Assembly: GCA_002049455.2 (NCBI GenBank)
Contig: KV918976.1
Location: 62,001-126,000 of the forward strand
Direction of reading: 5' to 3'
Length of the DNA stretch: 64,000 bases
Origin: Porphyra umbilicalis
Taxonomy: Eukaryota; Rhodophyta; Bangiophyceae; Bangiales; Bangiaceae
Below the pieces are notes generated by a model that was given only the letters and a program-made list of their open reading frames with translations, made no database searches and was not told where the DNA came from. A program made the translations under genes and the position numbers. Below, piece by piece: positions 63,240 to 64,000 of the stretch (position 1 is the first letter of the stretch; every line of letters starts with the position of its first letter).

Positions 63240-64000
63240 CGCAAAACCCGCACCCCGCTCCCCCACCCCCGACCAACGGCCCCTCCCTTGCGGCCGCCGT
63301 GCCCCGTCGCCGTCGCACCCAGCCGCCGCAGACGCACCGCGTGCCCTGCCACGCCGCGCGTGCCACCGCCGCCGTGTTCGCCACGCCACGCCGGCGGCGC
63401 CGTGGGCGGCAGCGGCGGCAGCTCGCCATGCGCCACCACGCCGTAGTGCCGCTGCCAGCACGGCGCAACGGCGACCGGCTCGGCGGCGATCGGCTCACCG
63501 CCGCGCGCGCATGCACCCCCCCCCCCCCCCACCCCCAACCAACGCCTCGCCCTTGCCGCCGCCGCGCCCAGCCGCCGCCGCACCCCGCCGCCGCCGACGC
63601 GCCGCGTGTCACGCCACGCCGCGCTTGCCACCGCCGCCGTGTTCGCCGCGCCGAGGCGGCGGCGCCGGCGGCGGCAGCGGCGGCAGCACGCCACGCGCGT
63701 CCTTGTTGCCGTGCCGCCGCCAGCACGGCGCGACGGCAACCGGCGCGGCGGCGATCGGCGCGCTGCCGCGCGCGCAGCACGAGCCCTCCCCCCCCCCACC
63801 TCTTAGCAACGCCCCGCTCTTGTTGCCGCCACGTCCTGCCGCCGCCGCACCCAGACGCCGCCGACACACCGCGTGCCCCGCCACGCGGCGCGTGCGACCG
63901 CCGCCGTGTTCGCCACGCCACGCCGGCGGCGCCCTCGGCGGCAGCGGCGGCAGCTCGCCACGCGCCACCGCGCCGCAGTGCCGCTGCCAGCACGGCGCAA
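63240..64000. repeat. GC-rich tandem array, unit about 266 bp, nearly three copies, continuing past the window
   Basis: The landmark CCGCCGTGTTCGCC falls at about 63369, 63634 and 63901, i.e. periods of 265 and 267 bp. Other landmarks repeat with it: TGCCAGCACGGCGCAA, CGGCGGCGATCGGC, and a C run of 9-15 bases. Copies differ by substitutions and by C-run length. Both strands are open through most of it, so apparent proteins (Arg/Ala-rich, CRRCR-containing) are probably not real. Confidence 0.9.

Noticed and set aside
63151-63993. Repeated Ala/Arg/Cys-rich protein on the minus strand
   Set aside because: A translation of the 266-bp tandem array, with a different open frame on each strand; no independent coding evidence.
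63240-64000. CRISPR array
   Set aside because: Unit of about 266 bp with no short repeat/spacer alternation, in a eukaryotic setting.

Overview
The window looks like nuclear DNA of a GC-rich eukaryote. A red alga of the Porphyra/Pyropia type (Bangiales) is my best guess. This rests on inference: compact, very GC-rich genes dominated by Gly/Ala/Pro/Arg codons, few introns (one gene clearly has GT-AG introns), eukaryotic families (dynamin, RecQ, PB1, class 3 lipase), an extracellular polysaccharide-lyase-like enzyme, and a bacterial-style SerB with two ACT domains. No database could be searched.

Layout. GC-rich islands with genes alternate with lower-GC transposon-rich stretches. 1-4.2 kb: the end of an unknown protein, then a Harbinger-type MITE. 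4.2-6.5 kb: an ankyrin-repeat gene (+). 7.35-10.1 kb: a four-exon dynamin-related GTPase (-). 12-13.3 kb: a class 3 lipase (-). 13.5-19.3 kb: repeats and gene fragments. 19.3-27.7 kb: mobile-element genes, namely an unknown ORF, a tyrosine-recombinase fossil and a large KDZ-like transposase. 29.6-31.4 kb: phosphoserine phosphatase (+). 33.4-36.7 kb: a secreted heparinase II/III-like protein (+). 36.9 kb: tRNA-Lys(CTT). 37.1-39.5 kb: RecQ helicase (-). 40.8-41.8 kb: a PB1-domain protein (+). 42.4-45.7 kb: a nearly complete hAT transposon with its 8-bp target duplication, sitting in an older repeat. 46-58 kb: low-GC and gene-poor, with MITEs, a pogo-like relic cut by the second Harbinger MITE, and a nested foldback. 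58.5 kb: a second tRNA-Lys(CTT). 58.8-59.7 kb: a broken repeat-domain gene. 60.2-63.1 kb: a degenerate hAT and an internally deleted Harbinger. 63.2-64 kb: a GC-rich tandem array with a unit of about 266 bp, running off the edge.

The host genes do not form an operon or pathway; they are independent housekeeping or cell-wall genes on both strands. A recurring oddity is that several otherwise convincing host proteins (ankyrin, heparinase-like, PB1, and also the hAT C-terminus) change reading frame exactly at long C or G runs. That suggests homopolymer length errors in the assembly rather than true pseudogenes. I saw no CRISPR array, rRNA or prokaryotic operon.
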